NCBI RefSeq assembly: GCF_023243075.1
Contig: NZ_JALKFZ020000125.1
Coordinates: forward strand, 88,391 to 152,390
Direction of reading: 5' to 3'
Length of the DNA stretch: 64,000 nt
DNA from: Frankia sp. AiPa1
GTDB lineage: Bacteria > Actinomycetota > Actinomycetes > Frankiales > Frankiaceae
In this document: piece after piece, positions 62,377-64,000 of the stretch
How positions within the stretch are numbered: position 1 is the first letter of the stretch
Layout of the letters: every line of letters begins with the position of its first letter
The notes under the pieces: model-generated
Databases searched by the model: none
What the model saw: the letters and a program-made list of their open reading frames with translations, nothing else
Told to the model about the DNA's origin: nothing
Program-made: the position numbers and the translations under genes

Positions 62377-62898
62377 ATGGACATGCGAGCGAAGACCCTG
62401 CGGGTGGGGACCAGCCGTACGCGGACCGGACGCACGCGAAAGGCCTCGATCACGGTGCTCGCCGCCACCGTGGCCATGGGCGTCAGTCTCCTATCGGCGC
62501 CGGCGGCGCTCGCCTCGGGCGGCCATGGCGGCGGAGACGGCGGCAGCGGTGGTGGCGGCGGCAGCGGCCGGCCCGGTGGCCCGGCGGTGAAGACCGAGGG
62601 CGTCGGCTCCCTCGGCAGCCACTGGACGCTGAAGTCGCAGCACGACGACGACGGCCCCGGGCCGGTCGCCGGCGAGGAGTTCGAGATCGACACTCCAGCC
62701 GGGCATGTCTGGACAGTGACCTTCGCGGACAACGGCATCGTGTTCTTCGACCATGTCGACGTCACGGCGACCGCCACCGGTCTGCGGGCGATGAGCAAGG
62801 CCCCGGACCAGGGCATCGACCAGATCATGAGCGTGCACGCGGTCGACCGGGGTACCGGCGAGGTCATCGACGGCTCGGTCAAGCTGCCGGCGATCTGA
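62377..62898 (+). CDS. Secreted glycine-rich protein of unknown function
   Basis: 173 residues. A twin-Arg-poor but clear signal segment (ITVLAATVAMGVSLLSAPAA, cleavage near LASG) is followed by a Gly-rich stretch (GGHGGGDGGSGGGGGSGRPG) and a compact domain, LGSHWTLKSQHDDDGPGPVA, VWTVTFADNGIVFFDHVDVT. No family recognised. Possible surface or secreted protein. An ATG at 62383 is an equal start candidate. Confidence 0.75.
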   Translation: MDMRAKTLRVGTSRTRTGRTRKASITVLAATVAMGVSLLSAPAALASGGHGGGDGGSGGGGGSGRPGGPAVKTEGVGSLGSHWTLKSQHDDDGPGPVAGEEFEIDTPAGHVWTVTFADNGIVFFDHVDVTATATGLRAMSKAPDQGIDQIMSVHAVDRGTGEVIDGSVKLPAI

Positions 62899-63130
62899 CC
62901 GGACGCACCGGGCCATTCATCATCCGCCACCCTGCCGGTCACCTCCCGCGCTCGGAAACCCACACGACGCTCGGCCATCGTGGCCGATACCGCCGACGGC
63001 GACAAACAGCCGGTATTCGGCGGTCGGGACGGCGTGGATCGACGCGGGGCCGGCCGACCCGCACCCGGCCGCGGCTAAAATCGCCGGCGACTGTCGGGCC
63101 GATGCCGGACGTCGACGCAGGTCGTGAGGC

Positions 63131-63766
63131 GTGTCGCGGGTTCGGGTGCACAACTTCTCCCTGTCGCTGGACGGTTTCGCCACCGGCGAGGGCCAGAGCT
63201 TCGAGCGGCCGTTCGGCCATGCCGAGGGCCGGCTGCACGAATGGTTCTTCCAGACCAGGACCTTCCGCTCCATCCATGGTGAGTCCGGCGGGGAGGCCGG
63301 TGTCGACGATGCTGTCGCGCGGGCCTGGGAACCGGAGATCGGTGCCGAGATCATGGGACGAGGGAAGTTCGGCCCGCAGCGGGGCCCATGGGCAGACCAT
63401 GAGTGGAAGGGCTGGTGGGGAGACAATCCGCCGTTTCACACGCCGGTGTTCGTGCTGACCCATCACCCGCGGCCGACGATCGAAATGGCAGGCGGAACCA
63501 CGTTCCACTTCCTTGACGCCGAGCCCGGGGAGGCACTGCGTCAGGCCCGCGAGGCGGCCGGCGGCAAGGATGTCCGGATCGGCGGCGGGCCGACGACCGT
63601 GCGCGAGTTCCTCGCGGCCGACCTCATCGACCACCTGCACGTCGTCGTCGTTCCGATCGTTCTTGGCCGTGGGGTGCGGCTGTGGGACGGCCTCGAGAGC
63701 CTCGAGCGACGATTCATCGTCGAGGCCGTCACCAGCCCGCGTGGATTGACGTCCTCCCCTGCGTGA
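63131..63766 (+). CDS. Dihydrofolate-reductase-like (RibD C-terminal) protein, altered C-terminus
   Basis: 211 residues, GTG start. VRVHNFSLSLDGFATGEGQS is the family N-terminus, then EIMGRGKFGPQRGPW, FVLTHHPRPTIEMAGGTTFH, KDVRIGGGPTTVREFLAADL and VVVPIVLGRGVRLWDGL. It should bind NADPH and reduce a pterin-like or other small substrate. The last residues (SPRGLTSSPA) depart from the family, because the IS200/IS605 end begins at about 63750; the original tail of roughly 8 residues is lost. Confidence 0.85.
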   Translation: MSRVRVHNFSLSLDGFATGEGQSFERPFGHAEGRLHEWFFQTRTFRSIHGESGGEAGVDDAVARAWEPEIGAEIMGRGKFGPQRGPWADHEWKGWWGDNPPFHTPVFVLTHHPRPTIEMAGGTTFHFLDAEPGEALRQAREAAGGKDVRIGGGPTTVREFLAADLIDHLHVVVVPIVLGRGVRLWDGLESLERRFIVEAVTSPRGLTSSPA

Positions 63767-63776
63767 ACGCGGGGGA
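63753..63776 (-). mobile_element. IS200/IS605 right-end hairpin and likely omega-RNA terminus
   Basis: CTCCCCTGCGTGAACGCGGG forms the imperfect stem CCCC-T-GCGT/ACGC-G-GGGG seen at the tnpB-distal end of actinobacterial IS605 elements. It lies 10 bp past the tnpB stop on the minus strand. In this family the omega-RNA scaffold spans the 3' part of tnpB to this end and the guide is read from the flanking DNA, here the tail of the reductase gene. Confidence 0.6.
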
Positions 63777-63785
63777 TTCCAACTC

Positions 63786-64000
63786 CTACACACCTACCAG
63801 AGGAGGTGGGGAATGTTGAGGTTCGCGGTTCACGGGCACCGGCAACCCGGCGCCTCCCCGCGCGGTCACGGCCCGTCCGGCCGCGATGTTCAATGCCGCG
63901 TTGATGTCGGCGTTGGCCGTATGCCCGCAGGCGACGCACCGGAATACCGCTTGGCTCTCGCGGTTCCCGGGCGCTACCTGCCCGCAGGCCGAGCAACGCT
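63786..64000 (-). CDS. tnpB: TnpB, C-terminal part (runs off the window)
   Basis: The last 71 codons of a TnpB nuclease: RCSACGQVAPGNRESQAVFR, CVACGHTANADINAALNIAA, then a variable basic/Pro-rich tail and TAG at 63786-63788. The two CxxC pairs form the zinc finger and D in NADINAALN is the third RuvC catalytic Asp. TnpB is an RNA-guided DNA nuclease that uses omega-RNA from its own 3' end. The N-terminal part, and any tnpA, lie beyond the window. Confidence 0.85.
   Translation of the reverse strand, partial: RCSACGQVAPGNRESQAVFRCVACGHTANADINAALNIAAGRAVTARGGAGLPVPVNREPQHSPPPLVGV

Overview
The window is high-GC actinobacterial DNA, with many GTG/TTG starts and F420-type luciferase-like enzymes. 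XRE/DUF5753-DUF397 pairs, a DHA2-exporter/TetR repertoire and decayed insertion sequences are also present. The whole fits a large, plastic genome such as Frankia or a close relative. The genus is an inference; there is no rRNA or complete tRNA here to test it.

Region 1 (1-15 kb) is a gene graveyard around a few intact units. Intact are a TetR/hydrolase pair (446-1904), a four-gene ABC exporter plus two-component operon (2393-5787), an AAA/DUF4143 ATPase (6657-7925) and a DUF433/DUF5615 toxin-antitoxin pair (12408-13000). Broken genes include an AraC regulator, two short-chain dehydrogenases and a Na+/H+ antiporter. There are also DDE, IS6 and IS66 transposase remnants and the 3' half of a tRNA-Thr gene that looks like an attachment site. 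A ~70-110 bp sequence, the 5' end of an HhH-GPD DNA-glycosylase-like gene, recurs four times in the same orientation (2086, 6400, 8117, 14419), at or close to junctions between broken genes.

Region 2 (14.6-47.5 kb) is a run of small metabolic/regulatory modules, many divergently arranged around palindromic operators. They include TetR/hydrolase, AraC/saccharopine-dehydrogenase-like, MarR/quinone oxidoreductase and PadR/ABC-FtsX. Others are nitroreductase, CBS-like synthase/GNAT, four LLM flavin oxidoreductases (the fourth at 46490), three DHA2 MFS exporters with TetR, ArsR or MarR regulators, LysR, SDR and Fic. Toxin-antitoxin modules sit at 16741-17309 (RHH/MazF-like), 19619-20484 (PIN) and 36020-36687 (PIN, flanked by 23-bp direct repeats). 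A 264-bp MITE-like element with CTAG target duplication lies at 25921-26184.

Region 3 (47.6-56.5 kb) is the most unusual block: a Uma2 nuclease-like protein, an SPFH/GYF_2 protein, a zinc-ribbon membrane protein, a two-TM protein, an XRE/DUF397 pair, a membrane-anchored Ser/Thr kinase with HGD/DLG in place of HRD/DFG, and a small FHA-like protein with a helical C-terminal domain. It reads as a membrane-surface sensing/signalling cluster of unknown purpose.

Region 4 (56.6-64 kb) holds an aldo/keto reductase/TetR pair with two matching operators, an epoxide hydrolase/MarR pair, two secreted proteins, a cyanase and a RibD-type reductase. The tail of that reductase appears replaced by the end of an IS200/IS605 element carrying tnpB.
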